Below are positions 17,419 to 29,492 of a stretch of DNA of 64,000 nt, one piece after another (the first letter of the stretch is position 1; every line of letters begins with the position of its first letter). Both the position numbers and the translations under genes were made by a program. The notes beneath the pieces were generated by a model that had not been told where the DNA came from, made no database searches, and saw only the letters and a list, made by a program, of their open reading frames with translations. The stretch is from Proales similis (Eukaryota > Rotifera > Eurotatoria > Ploima > Proalidae): positions 868,001 to 932,000 of the forward strand of contig JAGVRJ010000008.1 in the NCBI GenBank assembly GCA_019059635.1. The letters run 5' to 3'.

Positions 17419-17544
17419 GCCTCTGCCGATGAGAATGCCTCTCCAGCTAGTTTGTTTAAATCAAACCCGACACATCAAATTGAACATCAGACATGTCTCT
17501 CACTCATTCTCATCATCAATTGCTTTTTACTCAAAACCATTTCT

Positions 17545-17550
17545 TTTATT
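17545..17550 (-). terminator. Poly(A) signal of CLN5 (minus strand)
   Basis: TTTATT on the plus strand, AATAAA on the minus strand, 53 bases past the CLN5 stop. It lies upstream (in plus coordinates) of the centrin poly(A) signal, so the two convergent transcripts should overlap at their 3' ends. Confidence 0.6.
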
Positions 17551-17575
17551 CAATAATCAAGTCAATAAGGAAGCC

Positions 17576-17581
17576 AATAAA
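17576..17581 (+). terminator. Poly(A) signal of centrin
   Basis: AATAAA 158 bases after the centrin stop and only 22 bases short of the stop codon of the convergent CLN5 gene. Confidence 0.6.
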
Positions 17582-17602
17582 AGCGCACAAGTGATCGTTC
17601 GT

Positions 17603-18840
17603 TTAGCCAGTGGGCAGCGGAATTCGGTTATAAGTTACCTTCACATACGGCGGCTTGAGGGGAATGTACCAGTAGACTTGGTTGTAGTAGAAAAAGAACT
17701 CTTTGCGAATGAGCAGCTCGTTGTAAACTTCCACAAACTGCACCAGTATGTCGTTTAGGGTGGTCTTCTTCTGAAACACCGAGAAGAACTCAATCATATT
17801 GTTCAGCAGGGTTTTGTTTCCGCTCTTGACCACATCGTCGAAGGTGCCGAGCAGCTGCGGCTCGAACCCGTACAGATTCAGCCGGGTGTAGTTGAAGCCC
17901 ATTTTAGGACTGAACTCGGCGCCCAGGTGATGAAATTCGTCCAAGGCCCTTTTTGAAGCGATTGAGCGTTTCAACAAAGCACTCGCTTAAGTAAAAAGCC
18001 GCCCCTACCTCAGCACCCAACTGGCACAATCGAACGAGTCAAAGTACATGATCGTCGAGTTGCTGTTCACATCGTCCGAGTTGTAAACGGTCCATGTTTC
18101 GTAGAAGATGGCCGTGTTGTTGTCGTATCTGGTCCAGTTGGCAAATTGGTTGAACAGTGAGCCGGAGACAGTTGCGATCAGCTTCAGTGTTCCGTATTTT
18201 GTCCACATGGTGTCGTTTATGCCGTTGTAGACACACAAGGCGCCCTGGTTGCACCACGTCAGCGAGTTGTTCTCTCTCAGATGAGGAAATGTGCAGTTGA
18301 ACAGCTGATCAAGCTCGTACCATTCCATGGTGTAGTTGAGTCCTGTGTTGACACTTCGGAACCCGAGCGCGTCGTGCATTATGTTCTATTGGGCTAAACT
18401 GGTGCACTGCTCCCGTCAATATCCGTTGAGCCTGCTTAACTTACGAAGTATCCGAGCAGAGGGCCGAATTTAAAAGACCAGACTGGCTTCTTCAGCACAA
18501 AGATCTCAATGGTGTCCGATTCGTCCATCACCGGCAGTGGATCGACTGACTTTCCGTTCGGACAAAACGGCACCAGGCCTGTATTTGAGAAAAAATTTCA
18601 GCAAAATGCTCGCGGTTTGCGAGTTTAAATTATCTAAGCACTCGCCTGCTTGGCAGTATGGATCATTCTGGGGCCTGCTGCTCAGGCGTCTGATGATTCA
18701 TTTCGTGTTAAAAGTCAATTGACAAGAAAGAGCATGTGAGAACATATTTACTGGTAGGGCACTGGCCATGTGCTGCCAGCGGCCAGCAAAAAGCAATTGA
18801 ACATCAAAACGATCAGAACGAGAATCTTCATTTTGCTCAT
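17603..18840 (-). CDS. CLN5: CLN5 lysosomal glycoprotein homologue
   Basis: Soluble lysosomal protein whose loss causes neuronal ceroid lipofuscinosis in vertebrates; reported as the enzyme making bis(monoacylglycero)phosphate (established knowledge of the family). Exons: 18840-18752, 18689-18646, 18578-18445, 18385-18009, 17948-17603, about 328 residues. A signal peptide (MKILVLIVLMFNCFLLAAGS) precedes WPVPYQ. Family landmarks in order: DPYCQA, FCPNGK, PVWSFKFG, IMHDALGFRS, NYTMEWYELDQL, NCTFPHLR, WCNQGALC, FNQFANW, YETW, FDSFDCASWVLR, GAEF, NYTRLNLYG, GNKTLL, YYNQVYW, IPLKPPYVKVTY and IPLP near the end. Several N-x-S/T sites fit a glycoprotein. Intron 2 (18645-18579) appears to use a GC donor (AG|GCGAGT), which alone keeps the frame. 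It converges on centrin with 184 bases between stops. MSKMKIL offers two possible start codons. Confidence 0.95.
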
Positions 18841-19028
18841 GAATGTCTCTTAATTGTCAAATGATTGCTTCCAAGCGAGCTTATCATATCAAACACTAGC
18901 GACTAGCATGTGACCAAAGGTGCATTCGTTATTTGCCAACTTGTTATAAAACGCAAGCAGCCAATCAGATTTAAATTTTACTTTGGCCAGATTTATTCAA
19001 CAAAAAAGCCAACATTGTAAAATCATAT

Positions 19029-21504
19029 TCATATCTTGCAACCAGGCAAGAGGACGCACTGGACAGACAGATTGTCGCGATTGCCGGCAAGCAAGCTGCA
19101 TTTGACAAGTTCGGCAACGAGCGCTTCAGCTACTTCGATGCGTTGAACCGCTTTGCGATCGACCATTTCACGCCGATTGGCAATTTCAATAGTGCGCGGG
19201 CTCACTTGCGTGGCTTGGTTTGCAACCTCGGTCAGCCTAACCTGCTGGTTCTCAATTTCTCTCAGCTTCATTTCGTTTCGTACTTGTCTATTTACGAACG
19301 AAGAAGAAGAAGACCCGGGTCCACTTAATGGTCCAGATTGACATTCATGCGGCAGTTCAATATCGATCGCAGGTCTTTGGGCTCTTAACGGCCAAATGTC
19401 GCTGAAGGCTTTCGGAGCCGAGTGAACATGGTCCTCATCGTCTTTTTTGCTTCTGAGTACATTTTCAGAGCGAGCTCTCAGAACGCCAATTTGAGTCTGC
19501 GTTGGCAAGTGCGAATCATTCGACGACACAATTTCGCTTCGAGTTCGATTCTCTGATCTTGTTGGCACTTGACTCTCTATTCCGTCGACGGAATTCTCGT
19601 CCTCTTTGTTCAGATCGTTCACTGTTTGCAGGGTCTGGGTCTTGTCTTTGCTCTTCTTGTCTCTTCCGTACTTGTACTGGCGCAGCAGGTTCTTGACACT
19701 TGGACTTATCGGACGATCGATCGGAACTATTCGACAATTGGGCAGAGTCTGCGAGTGGCAAGTGAGATCTTGGATAAATAGCCAAAGGCAAAAGCTGTTT
19801 TACTTGACAGACGATTTCGGCCACTTTCTCGTAGCCGAGAGAGCGCCACAGGCTCGGCGATGCAACAATCACACAAGCGAAGTTCGATTCCAGTTTGTAG
19901 TCTTTCACAAACGGTTCGGGCGAAATGAACGGCTTCACTCTCATGTCGCCGTGAAGGCCGACTGCTCTGGTAATCGAATGCGTTCCGTTTATTCTCTTCT
20001 GATTGGAGCCCGTCTCCACCAGCTTGGCTCCTAAAATAGGCGCCAAATCACACTCAAGCAGACGCTATTCATTCTCTTGTTGAATTTACCTGCCCTCTCG
20101 ACCGCGCGCAGTTCACTGCTCGAATGGTTTAGATCGTGCAGTTCACTGAGTAGTTTGAAGTTGGCTCGTCCTGCTTGACCGCGGCTGTTCATCACGGCCA
20201 GAATTTCTACATTGCCGCAGTTGGCCACTCGAATTCGCGCTGCTCGATGCTCACTTGCAGCTTCAATCAAACACAAGCCGGTTGTGGCCCCGCTCCATCT
20301 CACTTTGGAGTTCTCGTTCTTTCCTCTGGCCAGCAATCGGTCTATGGCCAAATGCGCGTATTTGCACGCGTCCTTGAACGCTCTTTTTTCCTTTCGCTGT
20401 TCGTCGCTCTCGTCACCGCCCTCTTCTCTGGAGGTGTCGCAAAAATGCTTATTCGTGTATTCGACATTTTCACGCTGAGCGTCCCTAGTCTCTGTCTTTT
20501 CCAGATTATTCACTTCGTCGAATGTGTCTTTCTCAAAGCTGAATCCCGCATCTGAAAGAGAGAGGCTCTTGAGAAGAGCCAGATGAAGCTGCTCGGCACA
20601 CCGACGTGCCCCATTGCAGCCATCTATTCCATGATAGACAGCCAGAAAAGTGCTTCCGTTTCTGCCGCCTTGGTGCAGAAAGAGAGAGAGAGAGAGAATA
20701 TTATCGCGAGTGTAAACGATTTCGCCCTATTCCACTTTACCGAACTGATCGATGACAGTCGAGGTGTTGTCTAAACTCGCACGATGCGTTTTGTTGTGAA
20801 AATTACATGCGCTGATCGCCAGAACACTCGAGTTTTGTACAAATGGACTTTGACCTTGATTGAACAAGATTTAAACTTGAGTTCGATCTGACAGGCAACG
20901 GTAGACAATTTCAGGTTACATTGGACAGAGCTCAAAGATGAATAGTCGACGGCGAACGCTTTCCTCGTTATTTCGTAAGAGTTGTCCACAATCGACTTGA
21001 GAGTTTCGTACGACTGATTGATTCGAGCTAGCTTGCTGTTCCAATCTACAGCGCGGCTCGTGTTAAAGTCTTTCGGCTTTCGAAATTGCCGACTCGCCAA
21101 GTCTGTGATCAGAGCTCTGCGCTTTTCCAACAGCTCCAGCCTGTTTGTGGGCAGCTCATTTAAATCCATGAGCTTGAGAGCGTCGTGATATGTTCTGTGA
21201 TCGTCCAGCTCGTCCAAGTGAATGAACTGACCGCATATATGACAAGAGAGAGTGACGGCGTTCTCCTCTTTAACCAGCTGGTGGTCATCTCCTTCCAAGT
21301 CGTCATCAAGCGAACTTCCTGCTCGTTATTGAATATTTTTTCAATGCAAACGCAAGCGGATATTAGCCGCCTACCTTCACCGAGTGGATTTGCTCCGATG
21401 CGTAAGCTGGGCGGCAAGCTCGGCTCAATTCGCACTTTGGCTCCCTCCCTGCTCTTCTGACTGACCACATTGGACAGGTTGAGAGAAAGCTGGCTTGAGT
21501 TCAT
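19029..21504 (-). CDS. PP2C-like protein, PP2D1-type, probable pseudophosphatase with zinc-finger-like N-terminus
   Basis: Exon 1 is 21504-21375 (MNSSQLSLNL), exon 2 starts at 21318, with further short introns near 20915 (about 38 bases), 20740, 20080 and 19650. After an acidic linker comes SCHICGQFIHLDELDDHRTYH, a C2H2-like pattern (C-x2-C then H-x4-H). A PP2C fold follows: ISACNFHNKTHRAS, IDQFGGRNGSTFLAVYHGID, SGATTGLCLI, VANCGNVEIL, HDLNHSSSELRAVERAG, THSITRAVG, CVIVASPSLWRSLG, and the terminal strand motif NRDNLSVQCVLLPG. The usual metal-binding D in VYDGHGG is His here (VYHGIDG), so catalysis is doubtful. A low-complexity charged insert of roughly 230 residues separates the last two core elements. 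The finger-plus-PP2C order resembles PP2D1, though I recall that family imperfectly; TAB1-like pseudophosphatase is the alternative. The exon model in the insert is tentative. Confidence 0.65.
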
Positions 21505-21582
21505 TTCAGGCGAGTTTAGTCAGATGCTCCTTAGTGCACAGCGCATCTAACTTCATCCGTTGCCATGGAGATTTGGCAAGGT

Positions 21583-21608
21583 GAGGAGGAGGAGGAGGAG
21601 GAGGAGGC
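21583..21608. repeat. GAG trinucleotide repeat
   Basis: About eight uninterrupted GAG/GGA units just upstream of the PP2C-like gene's start (minus-strand gene, so this is its promoter side). Confidence 0.9.
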
Positions 21609-22154
21609 AATAAACTGGTCTCTTGATACCGACTCTTTCAAATTGGTCTCTCGACTCCAATCTTTATGCATCCTTACTTCCATGCTCTAACATGCTCTAA
21701 CATTTGGTTTATTTTCCCCCTTATTTACCTTTTTCTTTGAACCCGCATGAACCGGAAATGGAATATAGCTGACAAGCCCACCGCAATAATCCCTAATTAA
21801 GGGCACGCAGATATTCTCCGGCTCGTTCATTTCAAATGCCAGTCAGAGAGCGAGAGAGAGAGCGGGCAGATCGAAGAAGGCAAAACAGTGAGAGAGTGCA
21901 GAAAAACCAGCGAACCGCTAACGCAGCAGTTTCTTTCATGTCTAGCAGCTAAGAAGAGGAAAGTGCGTCAGAGAGTGGGCATATGAACAGATATTGAATT
22001 GAACCAAGTAGAACATGGAGAGAGAGGGAGAGAGAAAACGAAAAGCGCAAGAAAGGCATTGGCTAATGGTTCTGATGAATAATCAAGAAGACTACGGAGA
22101 TTGTGATGATCATCATTATTTTAATCATCATCAACACCAACAACGACAACCAAA

Positions 22155-22178
22155 ACAACAACAACAACAACAACAACG
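22155..22178. repeat. CAA trinucleotide repeat
   Basis: Eight clean AAC/ACA units flanked by imperfect CAACGAC copies. Confidence 0.85.
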
Positions 22179-24803
22179 ACTGAAATAAAGAAGCTTCATC
22201 ATGATCGAACGAATGCCTTAGCCACCATCTCAATGAGCTCAAAGACCTTCATCTCAATGAGAGCGAGTCAAATTAGGACGAGATTAAGAGGCAACATCGA
22301 CCCTTAGAGTGAGTTTATTTTCGAGCTAATCGAGGGCATTTACGATCGAAATAGAGCAAGAGGTATATTGAATTGAAGCGCTAACCATGCTTGCTCGCTA
22401 GCTGCTTGGTTCGCAGAGTGGCAGCAGTCTGATTAGCCGAGTCGAACAATCTGAGGACGGGCCGGTCGCTTGCCTTGTCGAATATTTATCTACACTTGCA
22501 ATTAGACTGCCCGCATTTATTTCAATCAATTTTTTGTGCGCTTCTATTTGAATTTAGCTGCACGCTTGCTAAAAACCGCCGCGTGCTCCTATCCAATGCA
22601 GAGAGGCATGCACGAGAAGGAAGCAAATTGAATGATGAATTTCATAAGGCATCCGGCAGACTACAAACACATTCACTCAGATGCATTGGCCGATCAGCTT
22701 TGAAAAAACAACCGAGTCATTTATCTTGGCTTATCTGGCAAAGCGCGCACACACAGACTGAGAGAAAGGATTTTCAATTATATAACAGCATCAATTCAGA
22801 CGTTTGGTAGGTGCCGGGCCGAGAACAGAAGAGCGAAATAGAATGGGAGAGATGTTTCAGCTCCTACCTGCCTTCCTCCCCGTCTGACTAACTGACTGAC
22901 TAGCTCACTGACTAACTGACTAGAGCATCTCTTTACTCATTTGCTGGCTGCGTTTTCGTTCCATTTATATATATTCGCTCATTCTTTGTTCTGCTTTCGG
23001 AGCGAGCCGCGTTCATTCTCTAATTCATTCATTTATCGTTCGACGTTCTTCCTCGCCCGTGTTTCGCAACAATTTGCTCTACTCCTCCGATTATTGTTCT
23101 CCTCCTATTTGTTTGCGTCTTTTATTTTGCTCAAATTTAATTTACTTTCTGGGCGAACAAAACGCCAGAAATGGTGAGCTGCACATACGCCCAGCGAACG
23201 TTCATTCCTTTCTCTCTCTTTCTCTCTTTTTTTTTCATTTCTATTTCACTCGGCACAAATGTTGGATTTGTTTTCATGTTTACTTTTTTGAGCTTTAAAT
23301 GAACAACAATCGGCATATTTGCGTTGCGCTCAATTCAATTCGGTTTAAATGTAGCAAGAGCAGTACAGCACCTTGCATTTTGCTCTGCCGTTTGCAAGCA
23401 TCCAAAAAAAGCATTAGACTGAACAACTCTGTTTAAAGCCTGCCTTTTTACACTGCTGTCGATGCTTTGCCCATTGATTGTATTCGTCCTTCTACTTCAT
23501 TCCGACACAACATTTCTGTTTCTCTCCCTCTCTCTCTCCCTCTTTCTTTCTCGCTCTGCTATGCTCTCTTCTGCTCGCCTTGCTCTCTCTCTCTCTCCTC
23601 TTTGCCTCTCTTTGATGCATCGAGCTTCTTAAAAGTTTCGATTTTTCTCTTGTGCTTATTAGAAGCGTACTCATCGACTGAAGAGAGGGTCAGAGAGCGA
23701 GTGAATGATTGAATGAGAACCGGTTTTGTTTGAAGGGTCCTAGAAGGGCTCGAATCGATTCAAACAAACAACACGCCAAACAATAACGATAAAAGGAGAT
23801 AACACAAAACATAAATTTTTCAAACAACAACAAGAACGAGAACAGCAGAAATATGCAATGCCGGGTTCATACAGAACAGCGATAGGAATGTTCATTCAAT
23901 TTGCTTCTTTCGAGGCTTCATAATTGATTGATAAGCGCGATCTTGAGGGATGTGTGTCTATTCTTATTCAATTTGATCAGTCAGTTGGTTGCACCGGTGC
24001 CCCGAGCCGCTCTCTTATCAGTTTGACGTCGATCGGCTCTAAACGGTTGCATAAATGTCTAGTTAGACTCCTCATTATCGACACGCGTGATTTGCTGATT
24101 GCATTTCTCCACGAGTTGTTTGAGCCTCTCAAGAAATGAGCTGCTGCAACTGCACTGCCTACCTGGGCCGCAATCGAATTAATGACGCTGCACGGAATAA
24201 ACAAGCAGCTCGCCAATTCCATCCGTTTCCTCTGATTTACCTCTAATTCGTTCGGCATTCGCTCTCTTTTACCAAGCACCGATTCACATGAGCGCAATCG
24301 TTCAGTTAGACGCCAAATCGGTGTTCGTCTCAATAGCAGCATAATCACAAGTTGAGCTGCTATTTCTCATTCAAGAGCTCTGTCCCCATTTCGTCGAGTG
24401 TGCAACTAATCTGGCCGTCGACAAGTTTCTTTCAAATCCCTACTCGGCGTTTTTCACCGATTCGCAGCCTTTTTATTTATTTTCTCTTTCTCTGTCTCCT
24501 CCTTCTCTTCTCATTCGCACGTATCCATTTTCTCGTTCGATCGTTCATTGACACCGCACTCATTCGCTTGATTCTTGTTGTTGCTCTTCTTCCTGACGAC
24601 AAGTAGTTTATAAATTTCTTTTTTCTTCTATGCAAATCGCAGTTGGTGTGTGTTTGGCCATTCGACTGCTCTGAGTAATGGTGGTGGTGGCGTGTGCGCG
24701 CTCCACCAAATCGAATTAGAGAAGAGAGTTGCGGGCCGAAATTAGATTTCCAAGATGATAAATTGTTGCCCAGGCCTAATTTAATTACGGAATCGGAGTT
24801 GTA

Positions 24804-24830
24804 CTGCTGCTGCTGCTGCTGCTGCTGCTG
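24804..24830. repeat. CTG trinucleotide repeat
   Basis: Nine perfect CTG units in non-coding sequence; read on the minus strand as CAG it gives a polyglutamine stretch in a spurious frame. Confidence 0.92.
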
Positions 24831-25951
24831 TCTTGCCTTCTCTCTTTCTCTCTCGCTCTGTGCGTGTTGATGTAAAAGAGAGAACTCGCGCTTGGCAGTA
24901 AGCAAACGAACCGAGCGATCGTGTTAGTCAGTGTGTGCGCCGACTAGAGAGCTCGTTCCCGCTGTTTTGCCACTCTTGTTTGCCCATACACATACATATT
25001 TTGGGTGTTGTATGTGTGTTTCGATTTATGACCATCGCGGGCGCTGACGTCGACACGCAGCCGATTCAAATTAGATAGGGCTGCCACTAGCGCGCTTGTT
25101 TGCATGCGCACACGTCTTCCTTGTTGTTACTATTTCGCTATTTTCTCGTGCCAGGCCATTCTTTCTCTTTTCTAAATGATCGGCTGCACCATCATCACGA
25201 CTTGTTTGTTTATTAGTACGACGAGCAGGCACACGCTGGCAGTCATAAAATTAATATTATTTGTAATTAATAATCGATGCCGAGTGCTCCTATGTCTGTG
25301 TGTGTCTGTATGAATTTGTGTGCGCACAGAGGCTTTCTGTTCACTCTCTCTCTCTCCCGTTTCTTTTTTCGTCGGTTTTGTTTGTGTGTTTTTGAGAGGA
25401 GCGTGTTCACTTCATGCTTTTGATGATGCCAACCACAGCGTTCATCCAGGCTCTTTTCGATCAAATTAATTATTCGCATCGACATGCTTGGCCTAAATGA
25501 TGTTTCTTGCTGTTTCTTCTTGCCACTGTATCCCCAATTCGTTATTTTCTCACGCTCTCTCCCTCCCCATCGTTCTCTCTCTCGCTCTTTCTGTTTCTTT
25601 ACTCCGTTCGGCTGTTTATATCTGTTTCAGTGCGCCTCTTTTGCCTGCTTTTTTTTTGTTTTCTTTTCTTGGCTGCAATTTCAATTTTTATGTATTATCT
25701 GCATGTTACACTTTAATTAGAATTATTAAGCACTCGCTCGCGTCCATGTTTGTTTGAGACTTGTGTGTGCTGGCGCGCGAGCGCGCGTGTTTGTGTGTCT
25801 ATGTGTGTTGATCTGCACCCACATCACAGAGTGGCATGAAGCTTGTGTTGCACTTCTTGAATTAGTCGACGCTGAATATATGGCGCGAAATAACAACAAA
25901 AACAACAATAAAACACAACCGCAAGTGGATAATTGGAATTAATTCGTTTCA

Positions 25952-25986
25952 AACACACACGCGCACGCACACACACACACACACAA
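25952..25986. repeat. CA/CG alternating repeat
   Basis: Purine-pyrimidine alternating run (CACACGCGCACGCACACACA type). A related GCGCGCGAGCGCGCG block lies about 180 bases upstream near 25773-25787. Such alternation can adopt Z-DNA in vitro (general knowledge). Confidence 0.85.
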
Positions 25987-27647
25987 GCGCACAGGAACAC
26001 ATTTAGAAAAGAGAAGCAATTTGCAGGCTAGGGCGAGAGTCGGGCATTGAGGTGCGAGGACTTGGCGCCAATTTGGCATCGACGAGCGGCCTTCTGCCCC
26101 CATTTGCTTTTGGTGTGCTCATCGCCGCCCTCGCCGAGTTGGCCAATAGACAAGCGTTTAATTTGCATTCTGGGTTGACTTTTGCGCCCTCCCAATAGAT
26201 TGGGCGACGACTATAATCGTAAAAGTGTTTTTTTTTTGGCGAACGATTTTTAATAGCCGACCAGCAAAGTCAAGCACGCCTCAAACAACAACAACAAGAA
26301 CAAACCGCATGATATTGCCGGCAAAGATAAGCAGCAGTGGTAGTAGCGATCGAGTGCGGCCTCCTCTCTTGAGCCGCGCAAAAAAAAACCAAAATAATTA
26401 TTTATGTGTTTAATTTGAAGCTTAACTTCAATGTGTTTGTGCCTTAATGGTGTTTGTGTGTGCGTGTGTATGTTTGTGCGAGCAAGTTTCTTTTTCGCTC
26501 ACCATCTCTCTCTCTCTCTCTTTCTCTCTCTGTAGCTCAGTCTCTTTCGCTTCTTCGCTTTCTCTGCTCCATGTTTCATTCTGTCTATGTTTGTGTGTAT
26601 TTGTTGAGAGTGAGTGTGTGTGTTTTATACGGTGCAGTTTGCGCGTGAGAGGCAAAGAATGAGAGAAAGAGAGAATGTTTAATGCTTGATTTTTTTTATT
26701 TATTTATAAGAAATCTATAAGACGCAGAAAAAAAGAAACAAGAAAATAAATAAACAAAACGAACGAATGAATGAGAATCGAGACGATCGCGATGGCGCCA
26801 GTGCTCGAGGAGGTTGCGGCAGCGTTCAAGATGATGATCAAGATGATGAATGAGGATGGGCACATATAAATAGCCAAAACAAGACAGAAGCTGAGCTTAG
26901 TAGGCAAAAAGCCGACCAAAGGTTTAAAGCCGCTGCATGTCAAAGCCAATTGTTCGCTCGCTAGCTCACCGATTTGCTGCTTGCATTTGAATTATTTTAT
27001 CTATGACGAGTTGAGATTGAACGGCGCACGCTTTTTCCATCTCGTATTCGCCTACGCATTCGCCAACATTTTGTATCTTTTCATATCAATGTCTTTAGTT
27101 CAAAGCCTCAGAGCCTCGGTGCACGATCGAAACGAGTCCCACAGTGTTGTGTGAGCGGCAGGTTGATTCGATTATATCGAGCTGATCTTGATCGAGGGCC
27201 TGTTGCTCTTACCATTTGGACGAGGCCCATTTTTAGCAGCGTGAGGAGGAGATTTGAGGAGAGCGAGGAGTTGATGCTTTCACATTTCATGAATTATCAA
27301 ACCTTGAATTGTGAAAGCAACGCAAGAATGCCAAATAATAAATGGCGACGGCGTTGCACAACTCAAATATTTTGCTTGGCTCGCTCTCTCTCTTTCAAGT
27401 CGTTTCAAAGCTTTTCTTTTTATTAAAAATGCGATGCGACGAGTCGGCTCAAAATTTTCATTGTCGAACGCGTCAGTCTAATTTTGAGCGTTTTTTTTTT
27501 GTTGGGCTCATTGATCAATCGCGATTAGGAACAAAACTCCAACAACAAAAAAACAAAGTCATCGAAAGTAAATAAAAATGTAGGACGAATAAAGAAGCGT
27601 CATTGCAAAGTGCGCAACTTGTTTGACTGATTTAGATTCATTCGAAC

Positions 27648-28763
27648 ATGCAGGATGCGAGGCAGTTGGAAGCAGGTCATTCGAGCGACGAAGAGAAAGC
27701 CGAAGAGAACGGGCCGAACAAAATGTCAACGATGGACTCTTATTCGTCGTCAGAGACGCCTGTCGAGTACAAGAAGCCGCCCTATTCGTACGTGACTCTG
27801 ATTGGAATGGCAATCAAAAGCTCGCCCATGAAGCGTCTGACGCTGAGCGAAATCTACGAGTTCATTTGCAAGCGATTTCCTTATTACGAGCGCAACAAGA
27901 AAGGCTGGCAGAACAGCATCAGGCATAATTTGAGCCTCAATGAATGCTTCATTAAATTTCCGCGCAATGCTGCCAATTCGACCGACTCAGCGGGCACGAA
28001 CACCGATCGAAAAGGCTGCTATTGGACGATTGATCCCAACTGCTATGAGATGTTCTCCGACAATCTAATAAACTACAAGCGACGCCGACGCATTGTCAAG
28101 AAGCCGAGCAAACTAGAGCTAGTCGGCCGTCGCGTGGAAAATGGCTGGCGAAAGTCGAGCAAACAAGTCGAAGTTGAAATGCCGCAGGCGGAGCCTAACG
28201 ACTCGTTGAACAGAAACGCGTCACCGTCGCCTTCTTCCTACTCGACCAACTCTTCTTCATCCCATTCCGTTTCGAATCAGAGAGCAAGCGAAATAGGCAC
28301 ATTTTGCCCAAGTCACTCTGCTCTGCCTGACGACCAGGCGCTGGTCGAACGCCTCAAGCAACATCTACAAGCTCAGCAGCAACTTGCCTTTATTAGTTCA
28401 CTTTACAATCCATTCGGATCATTGTCCAGTCCTTCTGGCACGGCAGCAACCACAACAGCAGCAGCAGCAGCAGCTTTAATCGCCTCGTCTGAGTCGAGCG
28501 AAACTGGCGGCTGGCCAGCGCCTTTGAATAGTTTGGAAGCTCAGCTGCTGGCCACTGCCAACACGATGGCCGCATTAAACAGTATGAACAAGCCCGGCGA
28601 ACCAAGTCAGATAGCGACCAGCATGTCCAGCGCTTTCATGCTCAATCAGCTTGGCAGCAATCAAATAAACGAGCTCATGCAGGCGGCCATGCTTGCCTCG
28701 GTCATTTATTCTAATCAAACATTCAACTCGCCTGGCGCCCTGTTCGCTGCAAACAAAAAGTAG
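27648..28763 (+). CDS. FOXL2: Forkhead-box transcription factor, FoxL2-like, intronless
   Basis: Nuclear DNA-binding regulator. A single 371-codon exon. The forkhead domain spans about residues 43-150: [37 protein letters not shown], the recognition helix [20 protein letters not shown], then wing 1 with an unusual insert ([14 protein letters not shown]) and [13 protein letters not shown], ending in basic [10 protein letters not shown]. The combination YERNKKGW...NECFIK and the RRRR end are closest to FoxL2 from memory; FoxL2 is also commonly intronless. FoxC or FoxQ relatives are the alternatives. The C-terminal region has Ser, Ala (from a GCA repeat near 28458) and Gln-rich stretches typical of activation or repression domains. 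Two start codons, 27648 and the in-frame ATG at residue 26, are possible. AATAAA occurs at 29267. Confidence 0.88.
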   Translation: MQDARQLEAGHSSDEEKAEENGPNKMSTMDSYSSSETPVEYKKPPYSYVTLIGMAIKSSPMKRLTLSEIYEFICKRFPYYERNKKGWQNSIRHNLSLNECFIKFPRNAANSTDSAGTNTDRKGCYWTIDPNCYEMFSDNLINYKRRRRIVKKPSKLELVGRRVENGWRKSSKQVEVEMPQAEPNDSLNRNASPSPSSYSTNSSSSHSVSNQRASEIGTFCPSHSALPDDQALVERLKQHLQAQQQLAFISSLYNPFGSLSSPSGTAATTTAAAAAALIASSESSETGGWPAPLNSLEAQLLATANTMAALNSMNKPGEPSQIATSMSSAFMLNQLGSNQINELMQAAMLASVIYSNQTFNSPGALFAANKK

Positions 28764-29266
28764 CCGAGTTGAACAACAAGCCGCCAACAAGGCTGACTCT
28801 TCATTCGAGTCGGGCCGCGTTCAGAAATTCAATCTTATGCCCAGTCAGAGTGTTGCTCGTTTCTTCTTTCTATTCTTTGTTTGACTCTGGTGTCCTCGCA
28901 CAGCTTACACAAATCCGTTTTTATTGCGTTTCTTCATCTTTTTAAATTCGGCTTCTTTATTGCAGTGTTCAGCACAGCAGTGGCTGCTCATTTGTTTCTT
29001 TTAACAAAAAAAGCGGACAAATAGATTCATTCAGAGTTGTACGCCCTGGTCATTGCGCCAATCTCATTCACTCGTTCGTTGGTTTATCCATTCATCGGCT
29101 CATGCTGCTCATGTGGCATATTGTCTCAATTTGAAATGTTTTCCTCGACGGCCGCTTTCTTCTCCGTTTTGTGCACGTGGTTATGAATGCTGACCGTTGT
29201 CCCAATTCAGTCGCCGTTTTCTTTTTCCATCAACCAGCATTCTTTATTTTTAAGCCCAATTTTAAA

Positions 29267-29272
29267 AATAAA
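29267..29272 (+). terminator. Candidate poly(A) signal of the forkhead gene
   Basis: AATAAA about 500 bases after the forkhead stop and 220 bases before the PYM start; it is the hexamer I see in the right place. Confidence 0.45.
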
Positions 29273-29492
29273 CATTTTGATGACGGTCTGGAAATTGGCG
29301 TTGTCTGGTCGGGCTTCAGCTTTAGATGAACAGCCACGCTTGTCGCATCCAAAAAACTGACGAGAATAAAAGACAAGCTGAGTTGAACGCGCAAGTGCGA
29401 TTATGGCTAATTATGCTTGCCTTTGCTTTCAGTTGCGGTGAACAACCAACTGACGAAAGGGACCAGGGCTTGAGAGGAGACAGTTTGGCAAA

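Larger units (their letters stand above)
21505..27647. other. Long non-coding, repeat-rich region upstream of the forkhead gene
   Basis: About 6.1 kb with no exon that I can support. It is dense in pyrimidine/purine tracts (TCTC, GAGA), CA/TG runs, CAA, GAG and CTG repeats. The longest frames here (for example 24905-24477 minus, with a Gln tract from the CTG repeat) are low-complexity translations of such tracts. Its size and position ahead of a developmental regulator fit an enhancer-bearing domain, which is inference. It may also hide small untranslated exons. Confidence 0.6.

Noticed and set aside
24477-24905. 142-codon minus-strand frame with a polyglutamine tract
   Set aside because: The Gln run comes from the CTG microsatellite at 24804-24830. 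Flanks are TCTC/GAGA translations, and no splice or homology support exists.
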